From Mimachlamys varia (lineage: Eukaryota > Mollusca > Bivalvia > Pectinida > Pectinidae): DNA of 64,000 nt. A program made the translations under genes and the position numbers. The notes beneath the pieces are model-generated. The model did not search any database. It had not been told where the DNA came from and saw only the letters and a program-made list of their open reading frames with translations. The stretch spans positions 12,582,001 through 12,646,000 of the forward strand of contig OX392527.1 in NCBI GenBank assembly GCA_947623455.1, in the 5' to 3' direction. This document shows, one piece after another, positions 14,161 to 26,389 of the stretch; positions within the stretch are counted from its first letter, which is position 1; every line of letters starts with the position of its first letter.

Positions 14161-15178
14161 GAAGGGCAACAAGGTGAAACCTAGGGTTACAATAATCACC
14201 ATAGTAATGTACATACAATAACAGGGCAACAAGGTGAAACCTAGGGTTACAATTATCACCATAGTAATGTACACACAATAACAGGGCAACAAGGTGAAAC
14301 CTAGGGTTACAATAATCACCATAGTAATGTACACACAATAACAGGGCAACAAGGTGAAACCTAGGGTTACAATAATCACCATAGTAATGTACACACAATA
14401 ACAGGGCAACAAGGTGAAACCTAGGGTTACAATAATCACCATAGTAATGTACACACAATAACAGGGCAACAAGGTGAAACCTAGGGTTACAATAATCACC
14501 ATAGTAATGTACACACAATAACAGGGCAACAAGGTGAAACCTAGGGTTACAATAATCACCATAGTAATGTACATACAATAACAGGGCAACAAGGTGAAAC
14601 CTAGGGTTATAATAATCACCATAGTAATGTACACACAATAACAGGGCAACAAGGTGAAACCTAGGGTTACAATAATCACCATAGTAATGTACACACAATA
14701 ACAGGGCAACAAGGTGAAACCTAGGGTTACAATTATCACCATAGTAATGTACACACAATAACAGGGCAACAAGGTGAAACCTAGGGTTACAATTATCACC
14801 ATAGTAATGTCCACACAATAACAGGGCAACAAGGTGAAACCTAGGGTTACAATAATCACCATAGTAATGTACACACAATAACAGGGCAACAAGGTGAAAC
14901 CTAGGGTTACAATTATCACCATAGTAATGTCCACACAATAACAGGGCAACAAGGTGAAACCTAGGGTTACAATTATCACCATAGTAATGTCCACACAATA
15001 ACAGGGCAACAAGGTGAAACCTAGGGTTACAATAATCACCATAGTAATGTACACACAATAACAGGGCAACAAGGTGAAACCTAGGGTTACAATTATCACC
15101 ATAGTAATGTACACACAATAACAGGGCAACAAGGTGAAACCTAGGGTTACAATTATCACCATAGTAATGTACAACAAT
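14161..15178. repeat. 60-bp minisatellite, 17 units, highly homogeneous
   Basis: Seventeen units of 60 bp beginning GGGCAACAAGGTGAAACCTA. Nearly all variation falls at three sites: AATAATCACC versus AATTATCACC, and TACACAC, TACATAC or TCCACAC near the end. Because 60 is divisible by 3 and several frames of the unit lack stops, the minus strand carries long open frames (427 and 340 codons) of 20-residue repeats. I regard these as by-products of the repeat. Homogeneity points to recent expansion. Confidence 0.95.
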
Positions 15179-15450
15179 AGAATATTCCAACAATAACAAG
15201 GTAGGAAACAGTGATTTCTGTAGAATATCTACTCCAAACAATCTATACAAACCGTAACATTAAATAATTGGAAAACAAAAGTAGAACACATTGTGTAATA
15301 AGTCGTATCATGGCACAATCATAACCAGTAGAAATAAATATCTACTGTACAACAAATCGAGGAATTCTGTACCATTGTTATAATGAAGGTTAGCCCAAGT
15401 TTCCTCTGTCCCGCGACCATATCCCTAGTTTGGGGGCAGAGCGCAATGCC

Positions 15451-15848
15451 ATATAAAACATGGAATTCGCTGATACCAAATGGCATTGGGGAGTGACTAT
15501 TTAGTAAATAAGACGAGGACCAGAAATCTTCTGAACAAGAATATTATCTTCCGTTTTCAGTCCGTTTTCAGTCCAGAGCAGTACGTTTGCTGGCAAGTCA
15601 CACCATGGTCTACTGACGAAGTAAAAACATGGAGACCGCCCAGGTTGAAAATTTTGAACAGTTGAAAACAGAGGACTCTACTGACAAAAACTGGCAGCTG
15701 TTAGTTATAATCAAAGTGGGTTTGAGTCAATAAATGACCCATTTATTGATAGAGGTGAGTTATGTGTTGGGTCATAGTCAATTTTTGTTATCAGCACTTC
15801 AAAACTCTCAGTCACCAAACAGTGTCGGATAATTCCATGTTTTGATAT
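15451..15848. mobile_element. Possible MITE-like inverted-repeat element
   Basis: Perfect 13-bp inverted arms AAAACATGGAATT (15455-15467) and its complement (15831-15843) lie about 400 bp apart, each flanked outside by ATAT with one extra base on the right. No coding capacity is apparent and no target duplication could be fixed. It may be a small DNA-transposon derivative or chance inverted repeats. Confidence 0.35.
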
Positions 15849-17478
15849 AGAAATGTTCGAGCTCTGGTCCCACACCAGATATCTATCTGTTAAAATGTCT
15901 AAGTCTGGTGTTAGGGCCAGAGGAAAGTCTGGCTAACTTAACGTTCACTACCATACCAATTATATGGGGTATGTTTTGAATTCTGGTCTTGAATCTGTTT
16001 ACAAACCAACAGACAAACATATTGTAAAATTTACGAAATTTCAGAGTAAAATAGGACCGTTCAAAGCTCGAGGAGCAGGTTATATTTGCAGTATAAAAAC
16101 TGTCAATCAAAAAGCCATTAAAATATTCTACCAATAAAACTTGAGCATAGCAATATTTTAGAGAATGTATTAAACAAACATCAGGGAGAGTTGCCGGAGT
16201 GAGTCTGGCCATGTGTGCCAGAGAATAAGTAGAGTAGGACTGATGAGGGGAGATAAGTCTGATCAGGAATATTGATTTTACACTTGACCCTTAACACCAT
16301 GTTAACACACAAGATAATTTGATTGATCGTTAATAGTCAATCAAGTTGATGATCGTCTCGGACACCACGCTCTACTGATGTGTTAATGCCCAGAGTATAA
16401 TGATGGGGGATGTTAGGCCCTCCACTGACCCGAGGTCAGCGAGGAATGGACACCGTCAAAGCTGCTTTATAGGACTTCTAAACCAATTTCTGCACACAGA
16501 TCTGATGGATTGAGATAATTCTTTTTTTTCCCTCAGAGTTTAAAATTTCTTTTTGATTCAAACATGTTTCATTATTGACATTTCATAAAATCTTTGTACT
16601 CTTACCAACTTTCTTGTAATATCTTCTCATGTATTGATCGACAGCTTTGACTTTATTTTTAATTAAAAGATTTATTTTCTAAATATAAGTTTTTCTTTTA
16701 TTTCTAGCCAATCTATTGTGATATATTTTGCAGAATAATGTTTTTTGACAAGAGCAGGATCTTTAGTTCTATCCCGATTAAGAAGGAAAAATTACTGGCC
16801 TCAGAAGTGTTTATGACACACGGCTAATGATTGGGAGGAGCTGGGTGACCGGCTGACTCAGAGCCCCACCTCTGTACACCCAGCTCCAAGGAGATTAGGT
16901 ACAGCTCAGCTTGTGAGTCATCATCTGTCAACACCAGCAACTTCCAGTGTGAAAATAGCCATTGGTCATTTGTAAGCTGAAATAATAGGGCTTGATCATT
17001 TGGCCAGTTGAAGAAATTAGTCTTATCATCGAGTCAATACTCCCATCCTAGAGGTTCAGGGTGGGGTCAAAGTTTATTTTCAATATGAATCACCAGTTAC
17101 ATCAAATGGGCTTTCTACACAAAATTATAATACATGTACATATACTTAAAATATTAAAAAGAGAAATGTTCAATTTTTGAACACACATATTCCATTTTGG
17201 CAGAACCTTAAAAAATTGTTTGTGATAATAGATAGCATTAAAACCATTCAAAAAGCATTATTACAAAAACGTTGGATTCATTGAAAAAAATGGATGACAA
17301 TTTTTTTTATTATTAAAATTCATAAAAGTAACCAATACTGTTGGAATGTTCAATTTTCCTTGAGACTTATTTCTGGCCTGAAACTTACTCTTGTATAAAG
17401 TGATATTAAGTTGGCACTATAAGCTTTGCAATGTAAATCTTGGCAAGATGTGATTTATAAATCTGTAAACAAAAAGGA
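15849..17478. other. No recognisable gene
   Basis: Unique, mostly AT-rich sequence. A GC-richer patch around 16780-16930 contains a hairpin (listed separately). Open frames are short and show no recognisable domain. Confidence 0.45.
16837..16887. other. Inverted repeat, 11-bp stem
   Basis: GGAGCTGGGTG at 16837-16847 pairs perfectly with CACCCAGCTCC at 16877-16887 across a 29-base loop, in a locally GC-richer patch. It could form a hairpin in DNA or RNA. No link to a known RNA family can be made. Confidence 0.5.
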
Positions 17479-19584
17479 GTACCAGGTAAAGGTGCTCCAG
17501 TGATGGTGCTGAATACCTCTCCAGTACGACAAACAGCACCTGTGTCTAAGTACCAGGTATAGGTGCTCCAGTGACATACGGACTACCTCTCAGTACGACA
17601 AACAGCACCTGTGTCTAAGTACCAGGTATAGGTGCTCCAGTGACATACTGACTACCTCTCCAGAACGACAAACAGCACCTGTGTCTAAGTACCAGGTATA
17701 GGTGCTCCAGTGACGGTGCCGACTACCTCTCTAGTACGACAAACAGCACCTGTGTCTAAGTACCAGGTATAGGTGCTCCAGTGACGTACTGACTACCTCT
17801 CAGTACGACAAACAGCACCTGTGTCTAAGTACCAGGTATAGGTGCTCCAGTGACAGTGCCGACTACCTCTCTAGTACGACAAACAGCACCTGTGTCTAAG
17901 TACCAGGTATAGGTGCTCCAGTGACATACTGACTACCTCTCAGTACGACAAATAGCACCTGTGTCTAAGTACCAGGTATAGGTGCTCCAGTGACATACTG
18001 ACTACCTCTCAGTACGACAAATAGCACCTGTGTCTAAGTACCAGGTATAGGTGCTCCAGTGACGGTGCCGACTACCTCTCTAGTACGACAAACAGCACCT
18101 GTGTCTAAGTACCAGGTATAGGTGCTCCAGTGACGTACTGACTACCTCTCCAGTACGACAAACAGCACCTGTGTTATAGTACCAGGTATAGGTGCTCCAG
18201 TGACGTACTGACTACCTCTCCAGTACGACAAACAGCACCCGTGTCTAAGTACCAGGTATAGGTGCTCCAGTGACGTACTGACTACCTCTCCAGTACGACA
18301 AACAGCACCTGTGTCTAAGTACCAGGTATAGGTGCTCCAGTGATGGAACTGACTACCTCTCCAGTACGACAAACAGCACCTGTGTCTAAGTACCAGGTAT
18401 AGGTGCTCCAGTGACATACTGACTACCTCTCCAGTACGACAAACAGCACCTGTGTCTAAGTACCAGGTATAGGTGCTCCAGTGACGGTGCTGACTACCTC
18501 TCCAGTACGACAAACAGCACCTGTGTCTAAGTACCAGGTATAGGTGCTCCAGTGACATACTGACTACCTCTCCAGTACGACAAACAGCACCTGTGTCATA
18601 GTACCAGGTATAGGTGCTCCAGTGACGTACTGACTACCTCTCTAGTACGACAAACAGCACCTGTGTCTAAGTACCAGGTATAGGTGCTCCAGTGACATAC
18701 TGACTACCTCTCCAGTACGACAAACAGCACCTGTGTCATAGTACCAGGTATAGGTGCTCCAGTGACATACTGACTACCTCTCTAGTACGACAAACAGCAC
18801 CTGTGTCTAAGTACCAGGTATAGGTGCTCCAGTGACGTACTGACTACCTCTCCATTAGACAAACAGCACCTGTGTCTAAGTACCAGGTATAGGTGCTCCA
18901 GTGACGTACTGACTACCTCTCCAGTACGACAAACAGCACCTGTGTCTAAGTACTAGTTATAGGTGCTCCAGTGACAGTACTGACTACCTCTCCAGTACGA
19001 CAAACAGCACCTGTGTCTAAGTACCAGGTATAGGTGCTCCAGTGACGTACTGACTACCTCTCCAGTACGACAAACAGCACCTGTATCTAAGTACCAGGTA
19101 TAGGTGCTCCAGTGACGTACTGACTACCTCTCCAGTACGACAAACAGCACCTGTGTCTAAGTACCAGGTATAGGTGCTCCAGTGACGGTACCGACTACCT
19201 CTCCAGTACGACAAACAGCACCTGTGTCTAAGTACCAGGTATAGGTGCTCCAGTGACATACTGACTACCTCTCAGTACGACAAATAGCACCTGTGTCTAA
19301 GTACCAGGTATAGGTGCTCCAGTGACGGTACCGACTACCTCTCCAGTACGACAAACAGCACCTGTGTCTAAGTACCAGGTATAGGTGCTCCAGTGACGTA
19401 CTGACTACCTCTCTAGTACGACAAACAGCACCTGTGTCTAAGTACCAGGTATAGGTGCTCCAGTGACGGTACCGACTACCTCTCCAGTACGACAAACAGC
19501 ACCTGTGTCTAATTACTAGGTATAGGTGCTCCAGTGACGTACTGACTACCTCTCCAGTACGACAAACAGCACCCGTATCTAAGT
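17479..19584. repeat. 70-bp minisatellite, about 30 units
   Basis: Units start GTACCAGGTATAGGTGCTCC, then AGTGACGTACTGACTACC, then TCTCCAGTACGACAAACAGC and ACCTGTGTCTAA. Variants in the middle (GACGTACTG, GACATACTG, GACGGTGCCG, GACAGTGCC) and a 69-bp form with CTCTCAGTACG are interspersed. Minus-strand open frames across it (for example 18142-18558) are repeat-derived. Confidence 0.95.
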
Positions 19585-19717
19585 AGCATGTCAATGTGTA
19601 TCAGTTAAGATGGAAGCCTATTCATGAAGCCTGCACTGTTGTATAAGTTTAATTGTGGCTGTAGTTAATTATGATAAAACTAGGATCAAAGGCAATTTGA
19701 TAGAAAACACCAGTTGG

Positions 19718-20167
19718 AACTAACAGGGGAATTATAAGTCAGATAAATCATTAACCCAACTGGATATATCATGAACTAACAGGGGAATTATAAGTCAGAT
19801 AAATCATTAACCCAACTGGATATATCATGAACTAACAGGGGAATTATAAGTCAGATAAATCATTTACCCAACTGGATATATCATGAACTAACAGGGGAAT
19901 TATAAGTCAGATAAATCATTTACCCAACTGGATAAACCAGGAACTAACAGGGGAATTATAAGTCAGATAAATCATTTACCCAACTGGATATATCATGAAC
20001 TAACAGGGGAATTATAGGTCAGATAAATCATTTACCCAACTGGATAAACCAGGAACTAACAGGGGAATTATAAGTCAGATGAATCATTTACCCAACTGGA
20101 TAAACCAGGAACTAACAGGGGAATTATAGGTCAGATAAATCATTTACCCAACTGGGTAAATCAGGAA
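19718..20167. repeat. 56-bp minisatellite, 8 units
   Basis: Eight units beginning AACTAACAGGGGAATTATAA and ending in ACTGGATATATCATG or ACTGGATAAACCAGG. The two endings partly alternate in the right half, suggesting 112-bp steps of duplication. Confidence 0.95.
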
Positions 20168-20387
20168 GAATAGACGGTTACATCTTCAATGACAGTTTTG
20201 AAAAAAACGAAGTAATCACCTTATATAAGGTAACAAAACAAGAAGTTCAGAGGGCCTGTGTCAAGCTGTAAAGTGATGCTGCAAATACTTCACCATATTG
20301 TGACATTGCCTCTCAGCACATTTATAATAACATCATTCCCATGGCAGACCCGCCCCTTTAGTTCAAGAGGATAATAACTTCATCAGC

Positions 20388-20457
20388 AAGGAGGGCCACA
20401 CCCACTGAGCCACTGTTTTTACAAGGAGGGCCACACCCACTGAGCCACTGTTTTTAC
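20388..20457. repeat. 35-bp direct duplication, two copies
   Basis: Two identical 35-bp copies beginning AAGGAGGGCCACACCCACTG lie directly adjacent. This may be an early stage of the kind of array seen elsewhere in the window. Confidence 0.9.
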
Positions 20458-20714
20458 AACATTTAGACCCAAGGGTGCTTCTGACCAATCTTGGTCCAAA
20501 AGCTATAGGAACTAAAGCCTTTACCTTTGTTTGTATATTTGTCATATTGGACCTCACACAGCTGTCCCTCTGCATATCTTTTTATACCCTAATACAATTC
20601 CTGTTGCCCAATAATGCCCGGCGCTGAAAAATGTCACTTAAGCCACTAACTGGGCCCAATAAAGTGCTGAAAAATGTCACTAAAGCCACACACTGGTCCT
20701 GGTGAGGTGCTGAA

Positions 20715-21280
20715 CAAGAGGCCCATAGGTCTAATTAATGGTCACCTGAGTTTTGATGCACTTGTACCAATAACTGCATATCTGGCCTGAAGAAGAAGAT
20801 TGTTATATTTTAGCCAATTTGACCCTTTTGACCACTCCCCACTGTCCCGAATAAACAAAATTTATCCAAAATTGTCATTTTCCTACATAAACTGTAGTTA
20901 AATTCACCCCTTTCCCAGGGGGGAATGTGAAGTCCGGGGGTTATAAAATTCACAATTTTGATAAAGCACCTTAAGACCTTTTCATTTATGAAAAAGCATT
21001 TGATTCCAGCATATCTGGGTCTGAAGAAGAAGAATTTTGAAATTTTAACAATTTGACTACTTTTGAGCCCTACCCTCAGGCCCCTAGGGGGTTAGAACCA
21101 TATAATTCACAATTGTGGTGTACCTTTGACCAGGAATGATTCCTGCCAAATTTCATTCAAATTGATTCAGGGGTTTTTGAGAAGAATTTGAAAATGTAAA
21201 TTGTTTATGGACGCACAACGACGACAGACATTAAAGACGATTAGAAAAGGTCACTTGAGACTTTGTCTCAGGTGACCTAA
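20715..21280. mobile_element. Non-autonomous Helitron-like element (family 1, 566 bp)
   Basis: Starts CAAGAGGCCCATAGG and ends GGTGACCTAA. A subterminal GGTCACCTGAG (20740-20750) is the inverse of CTCAGGTGACC at the right end (21267-21277), so the inverted repeats are asymmetric. The 3' end folds as a hairpin, GGTCACTTGAGAC-TTT-GTCTCAGGTGACC, followed directly by CTAA. A GAC-rich stretch (ACGACGACAGAC) precedes the hairpin. Flanks join as GTGCTGAA + AAATGTCAC, matching a neighbouring sequence at about 20666, with no target duplication needed. Hairpin plus CTRR-type end and no target duplication are Helitron features. There is no Rep/helicase coding sequence. The class assignment is inference. 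Confidence 0.6.
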
Positions 21281-22213
21281 AAATGTCACTTAACTCCAAA
21301 CTAGGATTACCAGTGGACACCCTAACAGTGACAGATACCAACATATTATGACAATTGCGTAAGAACTCTGAATACAGCTGAGATATAACATTGAGTATTT
21401 CTAATAAAAATATTTTTAAAATTCTCAGTAAAACCAAGAAGTCTACTTGTGTAAGCATTACACCTGTTCCCCTTAAATCTGGGATAGTTTTCATTATAAA
21501 ACTGAAGTGAAATAAAATCAAACATGGCATCAGGTTACAGAATGAAAGACCAGTAAATATATCACACATAGCATACTAGTAACTGTAGAAGAATGGCAAC
21601 AACATCTACTGTACCCGATATATACACAGAAACCAAGCATTGCTTGGCCACCTTTTGTGAGTATTGCGTAAACAAGCATGTTAAAAGTGAAAGAAAAAAA
21701 ATATTTAAAATTATTTATATATAAAAATCTTTTCATCTTACATGATTTGTAAAATCTAACCATTTATTGAAATAATTCTGATAACAAATGCATTTACAAT
21801 GGAATCATCAGAGAGAAAACAACATTCTAGTTTGAGCAACCGGTGATTTGCATAGCATAGAAACACTAAATCTATACATATTACAACAGTTTCTGACAAG
21901 AAATACACTTCATCTGTGTCCATAATAACATGAACATTGTACATTATCATCTATCTCATCATCAAAATGTGATTTGTGAGCTTGATACAGGGGTAACAGA
22001 TTTGTAGGTGCCTGTGAGCAGAAGCATATCCAGTTAACTATGAAACTTTGAAGTGGTCATACACAATTATAACTGATAAATATCTGGTACATACTATTAT
22101 AGTACCTAAACCTAAATGGTTACTTAACAGGGATTATGAACTCCCTTATAATATTGCATCTTAGCCTAATAGAGGATGAGAAGAACAAAGTATATATTGA
22201 CTGCAGTATATCG
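21281..22213. other. No recognisable gene
   Basis: AT-rich unique DNA. Several minus-strand open frames of 64-112 codons overlap here (21231-21950) but show no recognisable domain, and the first overlaps the end of the Helitron-like element. I do not call a gene. Confidence 0.45.
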
Positions 22214-22640
22214 ATCCTTCAGGGGAGATAACTGTAGTATACCCATCCTTCAGGGGAGATAACTGTTGTATACTGGGTACAAGATTTATCCTTCAGGGGA
22301 GATAACTGTAGTATACTGGGTACAAGATTTATCCTTCAGGGGAGATAACTGTAGTATACTGGGTACAAGATTTATCCTTCAGGGGAGATAACTGTAGTAT
22401 ACTGAGTACAAGATTTATCTTTCAGGGGAGATAACTGTAGTATACTGGGTACAAGATTTATCCTTCAGGGGAGATAACTGTAGTTTACTGGGTACAAGAT
22501 TTATCCTTCAGGGGAGATAACTGTAGTATACTGGGTACAAGATTTATCCTTCAGGGGAGATAACTGTAGTTTACTGGGTACAAGATTTATCCTTCAGGGG
22601 AGGTAACTGTAGTTTACTGGGTACAAGATTTATCCTTCAG
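22214..22640. repeat. 43-bp minisatellite, about 10 units
   Basis: Units contain TATCCTTCAGGGGAGATAAC, then TGTAGTATACTGGGTACAAG and ATT. The two leftmost units are shorter or diverged, and the last unit breaks off at CCTTCAGAGC. Confidence 0.95.
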
Positions 22641-22779
22641 AGCTAAAATAATTCTTAAAATGGGTTAAAATTGGAACTTTGTGGACAAATATGCACCCCA
22701 ATAAATGTTCTTCCTCTAGATTTTAAAATGTATCAGCCATAGTTTCAAATTCACATAAATATATTATTGAAGACGTACA

Positions 22780-23605
22780 ATAATTATACCTACATATATA
22801 TATCATAGTGGACCTACATAAATATATCATTGTAGACCTATATAACTACATCATAGTTATACCTACAAAAATATATCACAGTCGACCTACATAAATATAT
22901 CATAGTATAACATAGTAAACCTAAATACACTATATATATGTCATAGTAGACCTATATATATAATATATCATACAGCTGTAGTAGACCGATATATAATATA
23001 TCATACAGCTGTAGTAGACCTAGATATATATCATACAGCTGTTGTAGACCTAGATATATATCATACAGCTGTAGTAGACCTATATATATATATCATACAG
23101 CTGTAGTAGACCTATATATATAATATATCATACAGCTGTAGTAGACCTATATATATATATCATACAGCTGTAGTAGACCTATATATAATATATCATACAG
23201 CTGTAGTAGACCTAGATATATATCATACAGCTGTAGTAGACCTACATTGTATATATATATCATACAGCTGTAGTAGACCTAGATATAATATATCATACAG
23301 CTGTAGTAGACCTATATATAATATATCATACAGCTGTAGTAGACCTATATATAATATATCATACAGCTGTAGTAGACCTATATATAATATATCATACAGC
23401 TGTAGTAGACCTATATATATATCATACAGCTGTAGTAGACCTATATATATATATATATCATACAGCTGTAGTAGACCTAGATATAATATATCATACAGCT
23501 GTAGTAGACCTATATATATATATATATATCATACAGCTGTAGTAGACCTATATATATATATATATATATCATACAGCTGTAGTAGACCTACATATATATA
23601 CCATA
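22780..23605. repeat. AT-rich 30-45-bp minisatellite around ATACAGCTGTAGTAGACC
   Basis: From about 22931 each unit carries TCATACAGCTGTAGTAGACC joined by a variable (TA)n-rich linker, so unit length varies with linker length. From about 22780 to 22930 diverged units lack the CAGCTG core (TATCATAGTAGACCTA type), making a degenerate left edge. The CAGCTG is an E-box sequence, but no function can be inferred from that alone. Confidence 0.9.
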
Positions 23606-23670
23606 CATTAAATACATTTTGTGCGCATTGTTGTATTTACTATATTATTACATATTACAATATATAACAG

Positions 23671-24260
23671 TTTGGAACTTTTCCAACCACACCAACACAG
23701 GTGCTGGGGACAGTCCCGGTCACTGGTATGGAACTTTTTCATCCACACCAACACAGGTGCTGGAGACAGTCCTGGTCACTGGTATGGAACTTTTCCATCC
23801 ACACCAAAACAGGTGTCGGGATCTGTCCCGGTCACTGGTATGGAACTATTCCACCCACACCAACACAGGTGCCAGGATCTGTCCCGGTCACTGGTATGGA
23901 ACTTTTCCACCCACACCAACACAGGTGCTGGGATCTGTCCCGGTCACTGGTATGCAACTTTTCCATCCACACCAACACAGGTGCCAGGATCTGTCCCAGT
24001 CACTGGTATGGAACTTTTCCATCCACACCAACACAGGTGCCAGGATCTGTCCCGGTCACTGATATGGAACTTTTCCATCCACACCAACACAGGTGCTGGG
24101 ATCTGTCCCGGTCACTGGTATGGAACTTTTCCATCCACACCAACACAGGTGCCAGGATCTGTCCTGGTCACTGGTATGCAACTTTTCCATCCACACCAAC
24201 ACAGGTGCCAGGATCTGTCCCGGTCACTGGTATGGAACTTTTCCAACCACACCAACACAG
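23671..24260. repeat. 56-bp minisatellite, about 10.5 units
   Basis: Units run CACTGGTATGGAACTTTTCC, ATCCACACCAACACAGGTGC, then CAGGATCTGTCCCGGT. The first and last units share TTCCAACCACACC where internal units have TTCCATCCACACC, so the edges keep an older variant. Open frames in all three plus-strand frames (for example 23621-24268) come from repetition of a unit lacking stops. Confidence 0.95.
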
Positions 24261-24767
24261 TTGGATAATTCACAAATACACAAACCACTAGTTTACAGTA
24301 CAAACTTTACATATTGCTACATTAGTATTCTGTATACGTTAAATAAATTACAACCACTATTCTAAATATGTTACTGAGCTCATGTAGGCAAGATAGTTTG
24401 ATCAGATTGTATGTCCAGTGGTGCTATCTAAGTCTGTGGTAAAACGAGGGATTATAAGGTATTGGGAGGGAGGTTTGGAGAAGGTGGGATAATGTAAGAT
24501 GATAGCTCAGCAGGATAAAACCAGCGATGTGAATGTTATCAACAACATCCAACAATTACCACATTATCTACAATGTTTTGTTTCTGGTGTAAAGCTGTAT
24601 CAGGCTTCACCAGTTCAGCGATTTATTAAGTCATTTCTAAAACCAATGAAGAGTCTTCTTTACAATATTACCTCTACGTGACAGTAAGCTGATTAACTAG
24701 ATAAAGGCAGACCCCAGTCTGTAAAAACAATGTGCCAGTAAAGTGTTTCTTCTGACTGCCTATAGTA
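24261..24767. other. 3' flank / probable 3' UTR of the RhoGAP gene
   Basis: Sequence between the last array and the stop codon of the minus-strand RhoGAP gene. The part from about 24600 to 24767 is the likely 3' UTR; the rest is unannotated. A 60-codon plus-strand open frame (24499-24681) has no recognisable motif. Confidence 0.4.
24622..24627 (-). promoter_or_regulatory. Candidate polyadenylation signal AATAAA
   Basis: TTTATT on the plus strand reads AATAAA on the minus strand, about 140 bases after the TAG stop of the RhoGAP gene. It is the first canonical hexamer met after the stop. The signal would give a short 3' UTR. The cleavage site is not determined. Confidence 0.4.
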
Positions 24768-26115
24768 CTACTTAGTTTGTATCACACCAAACTCAGACTG
24801 ATATTGTTGTAGCTGTGCCTGCAGTTCCATCACTCGCTTCACAGCATCATTCCTTGATAATCGTTCAGATTCCAGTTTTATACAGAGATTTTTTATTTCC
24901 TCTTTCTTAGACTTCTCCAGAGAAGAAACACGTTTGTCATACTTTTCTTTCATAGTTTCAAGCTGTGAAGAGAGTGCCTTGATGCGTTTCTCGTACTTCA
25001 ACGACGTGGATGAAACCTCCTCCGTATGTTTCTGTTTCAAATCATCAATTGTCTGATGGAGGTCGCGCACTTCCTGTCGCATCTTTGATATCTTATCGCC
25101 CTCACTTGTTCCCTGTAGCGACCTCCTGTCCCCGAGAGATTCATGGTTCCAGATCACACTGCCTGCTCCGTTTATGTCTAAGGAGTTCCTGTTACGCTTA
25201 TGGAGACTTGACCTGTCTTGTTTGTACAATGTCGGAGAGGTGGGGGACGGTGGACACGGGTCATTCTTGGCCCGTTCACTGACCCGCCGACCTCGCTCCA
25301 GTTTACTCTTCCTTTTTGGAGCAATAGGTCTGTGGAGGTCGTTGTTATCATCACACATGTTATCCGTTGAACTCACCGACTCCGATGTTTTGTCCGATAA
25401 GTCACTTACAGGAGACAGATCATTTTGCTGGAGGGAAAACACATCATTGTCAGCAAACTGAATGTCTTTGAGCTCATCCAGTAGACTCGTGCGAATCAGG
25501 GGCCGATTAAAGTTATCTCCCCCTGCTATAGGCTGGAGGAGACTCCCAATATCCTTTGTCTCCTCATCTGGACTTAAATCCAGCAGCGTGTCCACAGGAA
25601 CATTTGGAGGGCTCTCCGTTTCTTTGGTAAATATTCTGTCCGGGTAACACACCAACATATAAGCTAACTGTTGTGTGAGGTCAGCTGTCGCCATTAGTAA
25701 CTCTGGAGTATTGACCTCTGATACATTCCGTAAAATGTTGGGACCTAACACAGTTCCTAAATTTAGATGTGTCATTTTATTAATACTTGATTTTTCGCCT
25801 ACATCATAGAAAAATGTACACAAATAACTTAGAGAATTGTAATTTTCATCGGGAAGTTCTGATATAGCGACATTAGCTTCGACTACAACTTCCATTCTAC
25901 TGTCGAGATCGCGAGCATCTTGAAAGTTAAGAGCAATATTCATGAACTTTTGATAAGACTGAGATGGAATGATGGAATCAGGCAGCTCCCGGAGGTACAT
26001 CTTGACCAGTGATGCTACTGAGTGTACGTCAATCTCCGATATATCAAACGTCACCTTCTCAGCACAGTCAAACTTTTCCTTGTATTCCTTGATCAAGGAC
26101 GTTCTCCCAGCCAAT
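24768..26115 (-). CDS. RhoGAP protein (ARHGAP22/24/25-like), terminal coding exon
   Basis: This exon encodes about 448 residues up to the TAG at 24768-24770. It follows an acceptor TTTTTTAACAG at 26116-26126, so coding starts with the A completing an arginine codon. The first 170 or so residues are the main part of a RhoGAP domain, which speeds GTP hydrolysis by Rho-family GTPases such as Rac. Visible signatures are RLAG, DVHSVASLVKMYLRELP (conserved Lys and Arg) and INKMTHLNLGTVLGPNIL (conserved Asn). A polar Ser/Asp-rich linker follows, with a basic patch APKRKSKLERGRR. The last 110 residues or so are charged heptad-like coiled coil ending near FGVIQTK. The pattern SRNDA..RV.ELQ.....SEFG resembles the coiled-coil end of FilGAP-family proteins. 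Other open frames over this exon are shadows. The family call is strong; which paralogue is uncertain. Confidence 0.9.
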
Positions 26116-26389
26116 CTGTTAAAAAACAAACACTCAGTGATCATCACATTTCTAATGTCAGACCATAAAGTTTGACTTTTGTTACACACAAAATACACGG
26201 GATTTTGGCTACAAACACATGTTACAGTCACTGTGGTGTTTAATTCATATTTCATCAGGTACATACCAGAACATTAAAACACTTTCAAAGGAAAACCCTC
26301 TTATTAGGTAGAAGTGCTGTGGAGAAATACAGTGAATATGATGGATAATATTCCATAAAAGGTTATCAATTTTTTTATTTATTTAAAGG

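Noticed and set aside
14161..15178. Telomere-like motif CTAGGGTTAC in the 60-bp repeat
   Set aside because: Only one partial TTAGGG-like match per 60 bp; not a tandem telomeric repeat.
13967..15250. 427-codon minus-strand open frame with 20-residue repeats
   Set aside because: It lies almost entirely in a 60-bp array whose period is divisible by 3; a second frame is open over the same DNA, and there is no start context, splice context or domain.
20218..20231. 14-bp perfect palindrome ACCTTATATAAGGT
   Set aside because: AT-rich palindromes of this size occur by chance in such sequence and there is no repeat partner.
24112..24303. Minus-strand open frame just downstream of RhoGAP
   Set aside because: Mostly 56-bp array in another frame; no independent coding evidence.
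25010..25647. Plus-strand open frames over the RhoGAP terminal exon
   Set aside because: Antisense shadows of a well-supported coding exon.
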